NCBI GenBank assembly: GCA_944470555.2
Contig: OX104127.1
Location: 96,372,708-96,436,707 of the forward strand
Direction of reading: 5' to 3'
DNA from: Heterobilharzia americana
Lineage: Eukaryota > Platyhelminthes > Trematoda > Strigeidida > Schistosomatidae
DNA: 64,000 nt
Under the pieces are notes generated by a model. The model was not told the origin of the DNA, made no database searches, and saw only the letters and a list, made by a program, of their open reading frames with translations. Shown piece after piece: positions 38,504-45,839 of this stretch; the stretch's first letter is position 1; each line of letters starts with the position of its first letter. The position numbers and the translations under genes are program-made.

Positions 38504-40013
38504 GAGCTGTTGGACTTAGGAAGGAAATTTGAAATTCGCGTGGTTACTCTGATGTGAATATTAGCAATAAATTCCACTGAAAATATCATCTGCTAAATAA
38601 TAGTGCATCAATATACGCCATACCAAATAAACAATCTAATAAGAGAGATTAGGTTAGGTTAGTGAACTTATAGATAGATAGAACCGACAATCTACGAGAA
38701 TACAGGTAAGAACATTTTAGTATGGTACTGAAAGCACATGCATAGGGACGTCTAGTTTTCTTTACTGAGTTCCTTCTTTAGTTGGGTGACGTCATGATCT
38801 CACCTAAGCAGCAGCTTAAATGTTTGCTTGTACGTTTCCGACGTTTCTTTGGTAGTTTATGTGAATTGGTTATGACTACATTCAGTGATGGTGTAATATC
38901 AAACAGTAAAATATAAGATAGTCCATTAGATATTTTCCGTATACCGTTCAAATATGTTACTTCATTAACTGATACGTTAGTCTTTCGACAGTATCTTTTC
39001 GATTAAGATGCAGAAATACTCCTAAGTTGTATGCAGCCCTATTTAGTCATTCTTCTGCACATAGTGACTGGCAGTAATACATATACTTTTTCCGGTTGAT
39101 ACCATGATGCCATTCAGCATTCTTTTTTCCAAAATGCTTTTGTCTTCATATAGTGTACTTCAAAAATTATCTTCAAAATAACAAATATGTGGTGGTTGGA
39201 ATTGAATTCAAGTTGATATGATCATAACTAGCAAAACGATGACAGAAAAATGCCCCGAAAATGCAACCAACTTATTTTCGTTCCTACCTAAGTGGAAGAA
39301 TGATCGTTTTGGATATGAACATCAAATTTTTGTAAAACCGACTCATACAAAGTAAACTCAATTTTAACATTACATTTGTTAGAATGTAATGAGTAAATTA
39401 TATACTCACCATCATAGACTCTTGCTTGGATTTTTCCAAAGCAGCAACAAGCTTTGCTTCGGCATCTTCCGGCACTTTTGACTTTTGCTGAAGTTCACTA
39501 TATTTCTCTGGTGGAATAACTATTCCCTTTTTACCAACATAATCCAAAGGTATGCTATAATACCTAGAATAACTAGCTATTTTGTCTTACATAAGATCAC
39601 GAACCAAATCAGAAGAATAATGTCGTATTTTCTTCCTTCTTTGATTTTCTTTTTCTGTTTCACATTCTTCCCATGGTACAACTTCACCAGGCATTTTTCT
39701 CCTTGAGACAATAATTTCCCGCTCTTTCACATTATTGTTATTCTGCTTCTCTAACCGGCACTATGGTAGTTTAGTTTTTCAATTAATTTTGAGAACCTGA
39801 CGTTCCTTAACATGTAAAGGTACTCCAAACAGATTCTCATCAACATTAGAATGTCTGCTGATGGTACGATACGTTGTTGCTTTCGATCGCTTGGAGTGAG
39901 AGGAATTGGATGAATGAAAGCTGTGACTACGTGTTTCTCCACTTATATTGCTAGTTGCTGGCTAAAGAATAACGAAATATTTATAGTTCAGAAACCCCAA
40001 GTTTTCATACCAT
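10398..40013 (-). CDS. CFAP45: Cilia- and flagella-associated protein 45 (complete, 9 coding exons)
   Basis: CFAP45 (CCDC19/NESG1) is a coiled-coil microtubule inner protein that runs inside the A-tubule of axonemal doublets and supports ciliary and sperm motility. Nine coding exons on - were joined by splice sites and phase: 40013-40011, 39961-39797, 39748-39591, 39563-39410, 25355-25014, 20696-20412, 16382-16075, 12169-11945, 10479-10398. They give about 573 aa, against 551 in human. Landmarks: VDENLFG and RDLM near the N-terminus; AIRDEQILEKGQIKKE and LEIARLRALQEKASD in the Glu/Arg-rich coiled coil; LEFERIL; AAFEEGVRLNEEAR; and AGIPDKYLSQVERK at the C-terminus. All correspond in order to human CFAP45 motifs. 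Internal donors and acceptors are near consensus and every junction keeps frame. The least certain junction is intron 2 (39749-39796); a donor at 39812 is an alternative. Confidence 0.93.
10930..11000 (+). repeat. tRNA-like SINE fragment
   Basis: CTAGTTCAATAGGTAGAACG resembles a tRNA D-arm/A box, and AGTTTGAATTATACC about 40 nt later resembles a decayed B box. The sequence does not fold as a full tRNA and sits just before a Penelope 3' fragment. Confidence 0.4.
11020..11335 (+). mobile_element. Penelope-like element 3' end (copy A, solo)
   Basis: It begins CTACCTTGGTAA, the last codons and stop of the Penelope-like reading frame seen intact at 32128-32140. A conserved hairpin (CTTGGTAA ... 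TTACCAAG) follows, then the hammerhead-shaped motif at 11177-11226 and the ATTCATAAAAGGGAC segment near the 3' end. No coding part precedes it, so this is a strongly 5'-truncated copy. A (TA)n array follows directly. Confidence 0.7.
11177..11226 (+). ncRNA. Hammerhead-like motif in Penelope copy A
   Basis: Stem I AAATGT with ACATTG (5 of 6 pairs); core GTCATCA; a 2 bp stem II with a 4 nt loop (GATTGTTC); GAAA; stem III TGTAT with ATACA and a 7 nt loop; then TC at the expected cleavage site. Relative to the copy at 32281 it has also lost G5 (now C), so it is probably inactive. Confidence 0.45.
11339..11420. repeat. (TA)n microsatellite
   Basis: About 80 bp of TA dinucleotides directly downstream of the Penelope 3' fragment, inside CFAP45 intron 8. 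Confidence 0.95.
11945..12169 (-). CDS. CFAP45: CFAP45 exon 8
   Basis: 225 nt; acceptor CACTACAAG, donor GTAAGT. Encodes RQQELLENDKRAENE, then ERNAAFEEGVRLNEEAR, the counterpart of the NRIATFEEGRRLKEEAQ block. The apparent stop after KELK is the donor sequence itself. Confidence 0.95.
12170..16074 (-). other. CFAP45: CFAP45 intron 7
   Basis: 3.9 kb of mostly anonymous AT-rich sequence, apart from an RTE/SR2-like fragment at about 14540-14690. No other exon is supported. Confidence 0.6.
14540..14690 (-). mobile_element. RTE/SR2-like LINE fragment
   Basis: The sequence aligns by eye, with many substitutions, to 56665-56812 of the RTE element in the palindrome spacer. Shared tracts include TTTCTCGGG, TCGAGCT, AGGC-TC and CTTTCTTGAAG. 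It covers the RT region around the FKKGEK-type motif. It may extend in both directions but becomes unrecognisable. Confidence 0.55.
16075..16382 (-). CDS. CFAP45: CFAP45 exon 7
   Basis: 308 nt, from phase 0 to phase 2; acceptor CTATAAAG, donor GTATTT. Contains the best-conserved CFAP45 block: LEIARLRALQEKASD, DALRAKRAAEANEREWRRKE and LEFERIL. Confidence 0.95.
16383..20411 (-). other. CFAP45: CFAP45 intron 6
   Basis: 4.0 kb AT-rich intron carrying the SINE at 17521-17740; otherwise nothing recognised. Confidence 0.6.
17521..17740 (-). repeat. tRNA-headed SINE with remnant hammerhead (copy 1)
   Basis: Read on -, a tRNA-like A box (TAACTCAATGGTAACGTGC) is followed by a canonical B box (GGGTTCGAGTCCT). 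Then comes a hammerhead-like core: CTGA-GTCC-AAAACTA-GGAC-GAAAC, followed by CACCTGTTCAGTGCTTCC. The three bases that should follow CTGA (N7, G8, A9) are missing, so self-cleavage is not expected. The trailing CAATGGTTCTCCAACT segment is shared with copy 2. Confidence 0.75.
20412..20696 (-). CDS. CFAP45: CFAP45 exon 6
   Basis: 95 codons, phase 0 at both ends; acceptor ACTTCTCAG, donor GTAAGA. Glu/Lys/Arg-rich coiled coil that continues exon 5 (KRKEQ joined to EMVGACMVLEQIEQN). The open frame extends upstream of the acceptor, but that part is intron. Confidence 0.92.
21185..21410 (+). repeat. tRNA-headed SINE with remnant hammerhead (copy 2)
   Basis: A box GTGGCTGAATGGTTAACTC and B box GAATTCGATCCC, then CTGACGAGTCCC, an altered stem II loop, and ACGAGATAG in place of GGACGAAAC, then CTGTCCAGTACTCCC. 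The 5' half of the hammerhead core is intact and the 3' half mutated, the reverse of copy 1. It ends in TTTTCAATGGTTCTCCAACT and ATGATGAATAC. Confidence 0.75.
23510..23700 (-). repeat. tRNA-headed SINE, degenerate (copy 3)
   Basis: On - it reads GAGTCTGAAACTAGGACGAAG, which keeps the stem II tract and part of GAAA. The CAACTGACATTG and TGGTGAAAACAACC flanks match the SINE 3' segment. The tRNA-like head is only weakly recognisable. Confidence 0.55.
24108..24300 (+). repeat. tRNA-headed SINE, degenerate (copy 4)
   Basis: It starts GGACCACTGG and has an A-box-like TTGGCTGAATGGTAACATGC, as in copies 1 and 2. The B box and hammerhead part (GTCCAGTGCTC at about 24230) are heavily mutated. Confidence 0.55.
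25014..25355 (-). CDS. CFAP45: CFAP45 exon 5
   Basis: 114 codons, phase 0 at both ends; acceptor ATTACTCAG, donor GTTAGC. Encodes the charged coiled coil with AIRDEQILEKGQIKKE and LDNMMELARQNAI, closely following the AIRDAQILEKQQIQKE and LDQMMEVERQ blocks of the human protein. Confidence 0.95.
25595..25865 (-). mobile_element. Penelope-like element 3' region (copy B)
   Basis: On - it shows the conserved hairpin (CCTTGGTAAACTG ... TTACCAAG at 25856-25830), then a diverged version of the hammerhead-like tract (TGATCCGATTGTGCGAAA) and the CTTCTAATTCTAATATCC segment. It lies on the same strand as, and downstream of, the Penelope coding remnant at 26385-26712. Confidence 0.65.
26040..26345 (+). 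repeat. tRNA-like SINE insertion
   Basis: AAATAGCTCAGTGGTAACG resembles an A box and GAGTTTGATTCTT a decayed B box. A GC-richer tail (GTGCCAGCAGGCAAAAC) unlike the neighbouring introns follows. It appears to interrupt the Penelope-like element between its coding and 3' parts. It is not a functional tRNA. Confidence 0.5.
26385..26712 (-). pseudogene. Penelope-like reverse transcriptase remnant
   Basis: Read on -, the frame gives KQGLIKCPFDRIHRICSTDK and later RRRLRPVIGKTHYAIKF, interrupted by stops. The first resembles the conserved RGL..CL(Y/F)DR..RIC block that joins RT and endonuclease in Penelope-like elements; the second resembles the LRP...T following it. The assignment rests on these motifs only. 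Confidence 0.6.
26791..27010 (+). mobile_element. Penelope-like 3' region, inverted copy at the 5' side (copy B')
   Basis: It begins CTACCTTCGTAAAC with the GTTACCAAGATT partner of the hairpin, then a diverged CAGATTGTTCAAAAC tract. It is in opposite orientation to copy B and lies upstream (5') of the minus-strand Penelope coding remnant. Confidence 0.65.
28266..28400 (-). repeat. Smalpha-type SINE with hammerhead ribozyme remnant
   Basis: On -, a B-box-like CCCGAGTCCGAATCCCGG is followed by GGTACATCCAG, CTGACGAG, a stem II tract, CGAATTGCGCATC and CTGGATTCCACTGCTAG. This is the arrangement of the schistosome Smalpha hammerhead. The GAAA box is changed to GAAT and stem II has two substitutions, so it is probably inactive. 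Smalpha is a Pol III-type, hammerhead-carrying short repeat of schistosomes and is the strongest pointer to the genus. Confidence 0.85.
29395..29515 (+). repeat. Two Smalpha/hammerhead halves facing each other
   Basis: On +, TCAGTCCTAAATAGGAC, AAAACACGCGTCG and GAATCCCACTACTAGC match the 3' part of the Smalpha hammerhead, with GAAA changed to AAAA. On -, over 29440-29400, GGACGAAACGTGTGTC and TTAGATTCTATTGC form a second, oppositely oriented half. Both outer ends finish in a CCAAGC-type tract. Confidence 0.6.
31758..31862 (-). mobile_element. Penelope-like 3' region, inverted copy at the 5' side (copy C')
   Basis: About 100 bp is the reverse complement of 32278-32380, with only a few mismatches. 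It runs directly into Penelope endonuclease-coding sequence of the opposite (+) orientation at 31863. Confidence 0.8.
31805..31854 (-). ncRNA. Hammerhead-like motif in Penelope copy C'
   Basis: On -: stem I AAATGT/ACATTT is perfect over 6 bp; core GTGATCA; stem II GA-TTGT-TC; GAAA; stem III TGTAT with AAACA (one mismatch); then U16.1 and C17. It has the same layout as the copy at 32281. Confidence 0.5.
31863..32140 (+). pseudogene. Penelope-like element, C-terminal endonuclease coding remnant
   Basis: About 92 in-frame residues with features of the Penelope GIY-YIG endonuclease C-terminus: an EHVPKWLRKQL segment, SSSIPKHIIDKSHRID, AFTILYRN, a KFVEALAI helix, CVQKQFV, and a terminal LSLPW before TAA at 32138-32140. 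The catalytic GIY-YIG core would lie upstream and is absent, replaced by the inverted 3' copy, so the protein cannot be functional. The family assignment is from motif recognition. Confidence 0.7.
32131..32405 (+). mobile_element. Penelope-like element 3' region (copy C)
   Basis: It directly follows the LPW-stop codons. The hairpin CTTGGTAA (32133-32140) with TTACCAAG (32157-32164) comes first, then the hammerhead-like motif at 32281-32330 and the ATTCATAAAAGGGAC block. The order is the same as in copy A. Confidence 0.75.
32281..32330 (+). ncRNA. Hammerhead-like motif in Penelope copy C
   Basis: AAATGT (stem I), GTGATCA (core), GATTGTTC (2 bp stem II, loop TTGT), GAAA, TGTAT-7nt-ATACA (stem III), T-C (U16.1, H17), AAATTT (stem I, one mismatch). 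Against the core CUGAUGA...GAAA...UH, only positions 3 (C to G) and 8 (G to C) differ. Those two bases pair with each other in the active hammerhead fold, so the swap is compensatory. Catalysis is not demonstrated. Confidence 0.5.
32406..38135. other. CFAP45 intron 4 sequence, nothing recognised
   Basis: About 5.7 kb of AT-rich intron sequence in which I see no repeat family, RNA gene or spliced exon that I can support. Short open frames (for example 36490-36741 on +) lack family resemblance. Confidence 0.5.
38161..38211 (+). CDS. Possible small exon on the strand opposite CFAP45
   Basis: TTTTTGACTACTAG followed 51 nt later by GTAAGTG gives consensus acceptor and donor signals. One frame reads HFEQGNVKSLLDAAKTG, reminiscent of an ankyrin-type helix pair. 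A longer alternative starts at acceptor TTCTTTTAG (38135) and ends at a stop. No neighbouring plus-strand exon was found, so this may be chance. Confidence 0.2.
38451..38501. repeat. (TA)n microsatellite
   Basis: About 50 bp of TA dinucleotides within CFAP45 intron 4. Confidence 0.95.
39410..39563 (-). CDS. CFAP45: CFAP45 exon 4
   Basis: Encodes the IVIPPEKYSELQQ segment, equivalent to the LIISPEEFERI block of human CFAP45, then ALEKSKQESMM. The donor is GTGAGT at 39409-39404, phase 0, followed by a 14 kb intron. Confidence 0.88.
39564..39590 (-). other. CFAP45: CFAP45 intron 3, 27 nt micro-intron
   Basis: It begins GTAAGAC and ends TTATTCTAG, a strong donor and acceptor only 27 nt apart. 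It is a multiple of three, so unspliced it reads through as nine codons with an in-frame TAA near its start. Removing it gives RDLM-YYSIPLDYVGKKG, which runs into the conserved IVIPPEKYSEL block. Confidence 0.8.
39591..39748 (-). CDS. CFAP45: CFAP45 exon 3
   Basis: Reads KQNNNNVKEREII... and ends at HYSSDLVRDLM, the counterpart of the conserved (T)RD-VRELI segment. It ends in phase 2 before a 27 nt intron. The acceptor is placed after GGTTAGAG because that restores frame. Confidence 0.7.
39797..39961 (-). CDS. CFAP45: CFAP45 exon 2
   Basis: 55 codons in phase 0. It carries SKATTYRTISRHSNVDENLFG, matching the conserved YRT...VDE-LFG segment of animal CFAP45 N-termini. The 3' boundary is ambiguous: the donor is GTTCTC at 39796 or GTTAAG at 39811. 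Confidence 0.7.
40011..40013 (-). CDS. CFAP45: CFAP45 exon 1 (start codon only)
   Basis: ATG is followed at once by a GTATGA donor; a 49 nt intron (40010-39962) ends in ATTCTTTAG. Joining gives M-PATSNISGE, like the Met-Pro, Ser-rich start of animal CFAP45. There is no in-frame ATG in the next exon, which favours this start. The 5' UTR extends upstream of 40013 by an unknown distance. Confidence 0.65.
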
Positions 40014-40199
40014 CGTCAGCTTCGTTTGTAGTTATGACAACAGCTGGTTTAGTGTAGAAAAAGAAATTCGAGATCCTCGTACTGCACTTGGAGCAGGTTA
40101 ACAGCTCCACCCATTATACCTAGGCGGTTCTTGTGACATATTTCAAATCGAAAAGTTATAAAGTTTCTTCTCATAAGAGTTCAAACTTTGTGCTGTAAG

Positions 40200-42260
40200 A
40201 TTAGTGAACGGTGGTTCCTTGGGTTCTATGTCGGTCTTATTGGGTTAAGTTCTAGGTTTCGAATAATCACATTTGTCTTCCTGATTGCGAAAAACCTGAA
40301 AGGAGAGAGATAACCCGTGAAATAATCTGGTTTCCAGGTAATAAACTGCTCCTGATCAGCAGATGACGGAAAGCTTCTCGAGTACATCCCTTCAGCACCA
40401 CAAGGCTCTAGGTGTGCATCTAACCTCATCTTGAAAGTATAAGGGGATGGGGTTGTACCAGTCAATGTATGAAGTTTTACAGTTAACAAACTCTAACACG
40501 GATCCTTTCACTTACGTGGTCATGCTCTAATATTTATGGATGGTCCATAGGGCGGAGTTTCTTATTAAACATCAGGAGGGATCTGTCAGGGTGAGGGGGG
40601 TTATTGGCAATGTGGTTCGTCATAATTATATCCCTTGTGAACCTCAGGTATTGCACTTTATGCCCCTTAAAGCCAACCACGCGGTCTAGATTAAGTTTGG
40701 ACTTTGGCCTAATCACATTCTTCACAACTTTTCTGTGACCCCGTTCGATGGTGGCTGTGTCCCTTCTCAAGTATGGGGATTTCACGACCGAGTCTCTCTC
40801 AAGATGAGGTCAGATTATGGCGTGAACACTGCGGTGAAAAGAGAAAGAGTCAAACTCCATATAGTTCCCGATAGAAAACCGGAGACTCTACAGGCCTTGT
40901 TGGCCGCAGGGCGAAAGGGGGCTGAAGTTCCTAGTTTGTCTCTTGGTGCAACTTCAAGGCTTTGTTCCATGCTAGAGTGACAGGTATTTATTCCGCTCAG
41001 AGAGTAAGGATCCGGACTAACGTTTTAATCTCTCGACTATCATTATCCCACACCCCTTCGATCTGAGAGGGAGTAGGCTTTCTAAGGTCCAACTTTGAAT
41101 TTTCATAGGGTCCTCCTGGAGGACCGAAATACCCGTTGGCACCTGTATTTCCTCCGGAATCTTCGCACCATCCACATCTAAACTTGGATGAGTGTTGAGG
41201 GATCCTGGTAGGTCACGCATGAAAGCAAGAAACGCCAGTGGACCCAGAATAGAGCCACTCAGAATCGGGAACCAATTAGATGAAGAGCAGCCGACTCTGG
41301 CCGGCTGTAGTCCACTGCCAAATTAGTAATTTTCCATGTACATCCATGAGCTGAAGTTTCTCACATGGGATATCGTGACTTGCTCTTTCAAAGGCCTTAG
41401 AAAATTCGAGTAAACTAATGTGAGAGAGCTTTTTCCGTTCAACATAGAGTTCTGGTATTTCAAGCTATTATCAACCTGGTGTTTCATGACCTCCCAGGTA
41501 ACAAACAACAATGACAATCGCAGGTGGGAATGATTCAAACTCAAAATGATGTGTATGTACTGTAAAGTGATATTTTCCTGCCATATTCATAACAATTAGA
41601 TGCTTTGTATCATGATGGAGTTCAATGCCCTCCCTCTGTGCCATTCAAAACCGCTCAAACTTTTATGTTTCTCTGCCACTATGAATTTAATGAGGCCTGT
41701 AAACCGGCTTCTCTAGTGTTAAATTCATAACCTCAGCATCAGGATTTTGTTGATTTATTTATTTGCTTAAGATTGAGTTCTTGAGTAAATAATCACGAAA
41801 CGAGTCATTTATCACTATTCCAATGACCTTCACAACTGAGGAGATCAGGAGGTCCGTCTATTGTTGGAAGTAAATAACCTGTTTCCACCTTTACATCTTG
41901 AGATGAAAGTCATGCGTGACCTGCCTTCCAGAAACCAGCATGTGAAGCTGCTTGATGGTGAGGCACTCAGAACAACAGCACACCTTGAGTTTTCTTAGGT
42001 GACCCCCATCAGTTCCTGGAGACCTATCCGAGTTCGGGTTCTTTAAGATTCTCGTAAATATAGAAGGTTCAAATCCTATATGGCTTATCCCTCCGGTGAT
42101 ATGGGTGTCCGACAGGCGCATGGTTTTCCCTCTATAAGTAAGAAGATAGAGCGTTATTAGTAACCAACCATCATAGACGATTTTTTCCGGAGATTGTTTG
42201 TTGACAGCATCCATTCTGAATACCTCTTGTCGGTACTGCCAAATGGGAGGCGAAGATACA
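40200..42260 (-). mobile_element. Decayed CR1/Jockey-like LINE
   Basis: On -, RT pieces appear in order with frameshifts: RILKNPNSDRSPGTDG (RT start, about 42040), LLEFSKAFERASHDI (motif A region, about 41400), LAFLAFMRDLPGS (about 41240), SWTLESLLPLRSKGC (about 41080). Then PYLRRDTATIERGHRKVVK (about 40770) corresponds to the C-terminal LERVQRRATK-type motif. The catalytic ADD is corrupted. It lies directly upstream of CFAP45 on the same strand and is not functional. Confidence 0.7.
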
Positions 42261-45000
42261 AACTCCGTTTTCCGGAGTCTGGCAAGGAAACCATTGTACG
42301 TTCTTATCTTTGAGGAAGATACACAAACTCTTGCGCGTTCATGTTCAATGCCGTAAATACTGCATGCCAGATTATTTTAGGGCTGTTTTGACACAGAGGT
42401 CTTTTGGCACGCTAAACTGCAGGCAGTAGAATGTACCGCGAGATCATCTGTACTGCGGCATATTCAAAAATGTTAAATGGCCTGATTTCTTAATGCAATC
42501 ACCTCTGAAACTGTTTTGACGGGGGCGATATCCTAGACCATAGTAAGACGGGTTAACAACACAGCTCGCTTCAAGATGTGATCACTTGCAGATTTTTGCA
42601 GTTAACATTGACGCCTAACCCTCTTACTCCCTGAAAGGTTTCAGGAGACTCTACTACTCCTTATCACAAACTATGCTGATTACTAGCGCACAGCATTCAG
42701 TCCTTCTCAGCGGCAAGTTGATGGGCTGGAATATCTCACAGCATCGACACGGACAACCAAATCAGTCAGGTCAGTGCCAATGTTCTCAATACCAAGCGAC
42801 CAAGTAAAGGCCTCTGATGAGGCTCAGTGGACATGGAGGACGAAAGCGACGTCGGCAAACAAACCTTCTCATTTCCCAGCCAAAAGAACGACAATTGTTT
42901 GGCCCTTCCGGCAAAAATTCCCTTATGTCTACACAACTTGCAGCAGTATAACCAAATACTTCAGCCTTCTGAAAACTTCGGCGAGATCCTCAGGTACGAT
43001 GTGTGCAGGAATTTACACTCCTAAGAACCTGTCCGATCAGTCGCATTTCATCAGCATTTCGGTTCCAGGTGACCCATTAGATGTGAATGAATTTTGGAGT
43101 CAAACCAAATTAAATTCTGATGCAAATGGCTCCAGAGAGATGCACATACAGCCCTTTCAATGATCACCACAGTGAATGGATTAGAGAAGCCAATTTTCAG
43201 TCTCTAACATCTTGTTTGCACCCACTCTTGCACATGCATGTGAAATTCTTTCTCATTAGACCATAAGGAAACTTCTGAAGGATAGACCACTGAAGAATCA
43301 GGTAAGAATTTGTATTCATTGCCTAGGTATTCATGGTCCTGTGCAGCTTAGCTAGGGAGAACTACACAGATTTATGTGTTGCAAGATCACAGTGTTCGTC
43401 AATTTGAAATTAATGAGATCCAGATGCCAACTAGTCACTTCAGTTTCGAGCAACACGGTAGTGTTTCGCCCCATTTGAGCGATGTAGCACCACTGCCTTC
43501 CCATCCCAGTACAATCACTTTTGTTCATTGAACCGCCGAAGGGTAACTTTCGTCGACCCTGAGAGCCAAGTAACGAAAACTGTTCTCGCGTCTCAAATAA
43601 ACATATGACAGGCTTTTCCCTGTTTGTATTCTAGTGGCCGCTATACCATCATAGATTCGATGAGGATGCTTATTCTGAACCATTCAGTGTTTCCTACTGC
43701 TTTTAAGTGCCTCCACTTGGCTAAGTATTCTAAGATATGCTAGGTTCTGCATTCAGCTGCTTGCCACGAACAGACCAGTGGGTGTTAGATTTCGACGTCG
43801 AATCTAATCCCAATAGCGGCAAGAAACAAGTAGAAGAATGTTCGTCAAAGCTCTCAAGTGCATTCCCTGATAAGTTAAAGACATGGTATTCCTGCCAGTC
43901 GAAAATTGAATTAATCCGTGTGACTTTTTTTGTGGTTCTAGGAAAAAGATAACATGAATTGTCTCGGCATGTCTGAAGACATTTGGGTTGGCAATAGTTT
44001 CGATAAGCGGAGACCAGTTATTTGCTGATTATACGCAATGGTTGAATTAAACAGCTAGTCTGAGACTCTTGTTTGAGTGGTAACTTGCAAATACTTCCCC
44101 TAAACAGCCCCTATAATAAGGTGCTTCAGTACCTGATAAGTATCGTTCGACAGTTCACCGCCAGACTTCTGTAGATACAGAATTCATTGTTCGCCAGGCG
44201 AAGGCGTTCTCCCCGGTTGCTTATTGCTTCTCGCAAGTTCGTCTTCATTAGAATATATCATCCCGCTGCCGATTCATGCCATATATTTTGCTCTGCAATA
44301 AACCGATGGCATTCATCTTTTATTGGCTGAGCCAACTACGCCGAAAACTTCATGCTTTTTGCCATTGTTATAACGGAAAGCCACAAATTTTTCAGGTACC
44401 TTCAGGTTGTGGCACAATAGTGGAACTGAAACCATGATAAAGGACGCCTTCTGTTGGGCGCTGGCCTATCGCATTTCATCGTTGGAGAATGTTCGCTAAA
44501 CAATAATATTTCACCCCTGGCTATACGTCAAAATACCATTTGTACGGATGTGTTTATTGGGAACTATTTGTTAACCCTTGTATATCCTTTTAACTGCTTC
44601 CTAGTTGGCAGCAGTCCCCAAGTGCAACAGAAACAACAATGTGTATGATACAGTTGGTGCAAGCAAAAGTGAAGATTAGCTGTTGCAAATTTTTGTGATT
44701 TGTAAGTTACCGGAATCTCCTAATTCATGCAGAAGGAAAGTGTTTCAAGCCATAAACGGTGAACAAATTCATAAGAATAAAACGAAGTGGTTCGTGCCAG
44801 TGGAAGATGAATCATTCTGATTTCAGTGATGGGAACGATTGTTTTCCCGTTGAGAAGATAAATGCTTTTGATAGCTAACCATTGGATTCACAACAGTAGG
44901 TATGTTATTAATGTACAGCCTTGTAAACTGGGTACACAACAGACAAACATTCTAAAAAGTATTCATGGGTGGGGGAAATGTTGTAGGAGTGAGAGCCACT
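42261..45000. other. Repeat-like intergenic DNA, family not recognised
   Basis: Higher GC than the CFAP45 introns, suggesting old transposon sequence. Open frames at 42774-43163 and 43737-43952 (+) match nothing I recognise. It ends in a GATAATAATAATAGC-type tract at 45002-45035 that resembles an RTE 3' tail. Confidence 0.4.
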
Positions 45001-45035
45001 TCTGATAATAATAATAGCAATAATGATAGTAATGA

Positions 45036-45345
45036 TGTAGCGTCACACGCTTCCCCAAAATCAATGACTTAGGGTTTGGCAAGATTCAGCATTGGTGCCG
45101 ACCTTGGTAGTTTAACTGGACTGGCCAGGCTGAAGGCACCCAGTCAAACGCCCTCGCCATTTGGCATGCTGCCGTGGTACGTCGCACTGCTCGTGATCGA
45201 GTTGGTTGGAATGCATTGGTATCTTGGCCCGACCTCGCAAATATAGTATTCCATCCGGCCAGGCCGTTGTGTTCTTTCTTGGTCTCGTATTCGTGGGTGT
45301 ATAACAAGTTCGAATAATTAGTGACCGTCATCTACGTCCGTCAAG
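45036..45345 (+). mobile_element. LTR-like block (copy 1)
   Basis: It starts TGTAGCGTCACA and shares most of its length, at roughly 70 percent by eye, with 55298-55600. Both contain CTTGGTCTCGTATTCGTG and TATAACAAGTTCGAATAA (a TATA-like promoter region). No primer-binding site or internal coding region follows here, so it is probably a solo or truncated LTR. Confidence 0.55.
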
Positions 45346-45839
45346 TTCGCACAGTAGTTCGAACAGGTAGAGTTTCAGTTTCACCATTCTTGATTCCAGA
45401 GCGAGTGTCTGCAGAAGAGAAGAGAAAAGGAAAAACGACAGAACACAGTACGTGAGGGCCGGAAAACTTTCGTAAATGTACCTAATGAAGACTATGAGAA
45501 TAGCAGGCAATAGAGTATTTCATAAAAGGTGGTAATCATGTTAATCTTTAGGCCACCCCGTGTTATGGCAGTGGTAATGTTTTGCAGTTAATCTGCACAT
45601 TAGCACTCAGTCTTAGTAACGTTTATCGTATGTGTGCTAGTATGAAATGTTCGGACAGCGTATAGAAACGACTGTTCACAGTTAGTAGCCTATACTGATC
45701 ATACGACAACCTTTTTCTCCAGCTCGATCCAGCCCGTGTACCCTACCCGCAGTGATGTGCGCGAAGGTTCTCGGCATGTATTTCGTTGGCACCTCAAATA
45801 CAGGCCTGTCCAAGCTACGCTCAACTAACCCCTAGCGTA

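Larger units (their letters stand above)
25356..39409 (-). other. CFAP45: CFAP45 intron 4 (14 kb, repeat-filled)
   Basis: Apart from the listed Penelope, Smalpha, tRNA-like SINE and (TA)n elements, the sequence is AT-rich with no supported exon on the CFAP45 strand. A 124-codon open frame at 27573-27947 (+) has no recognisable family and no splice context. Confidence 0.7.

Noticed and set aside
39576..39590. In-frame TAA in the CFAP45 N-terminal exon taken as a pseudogene lesion
   Set aside because: Strong GT and AG signals 27 nt apart remove the stop and keep frame, and homology to CFAP45 continues on both sides.
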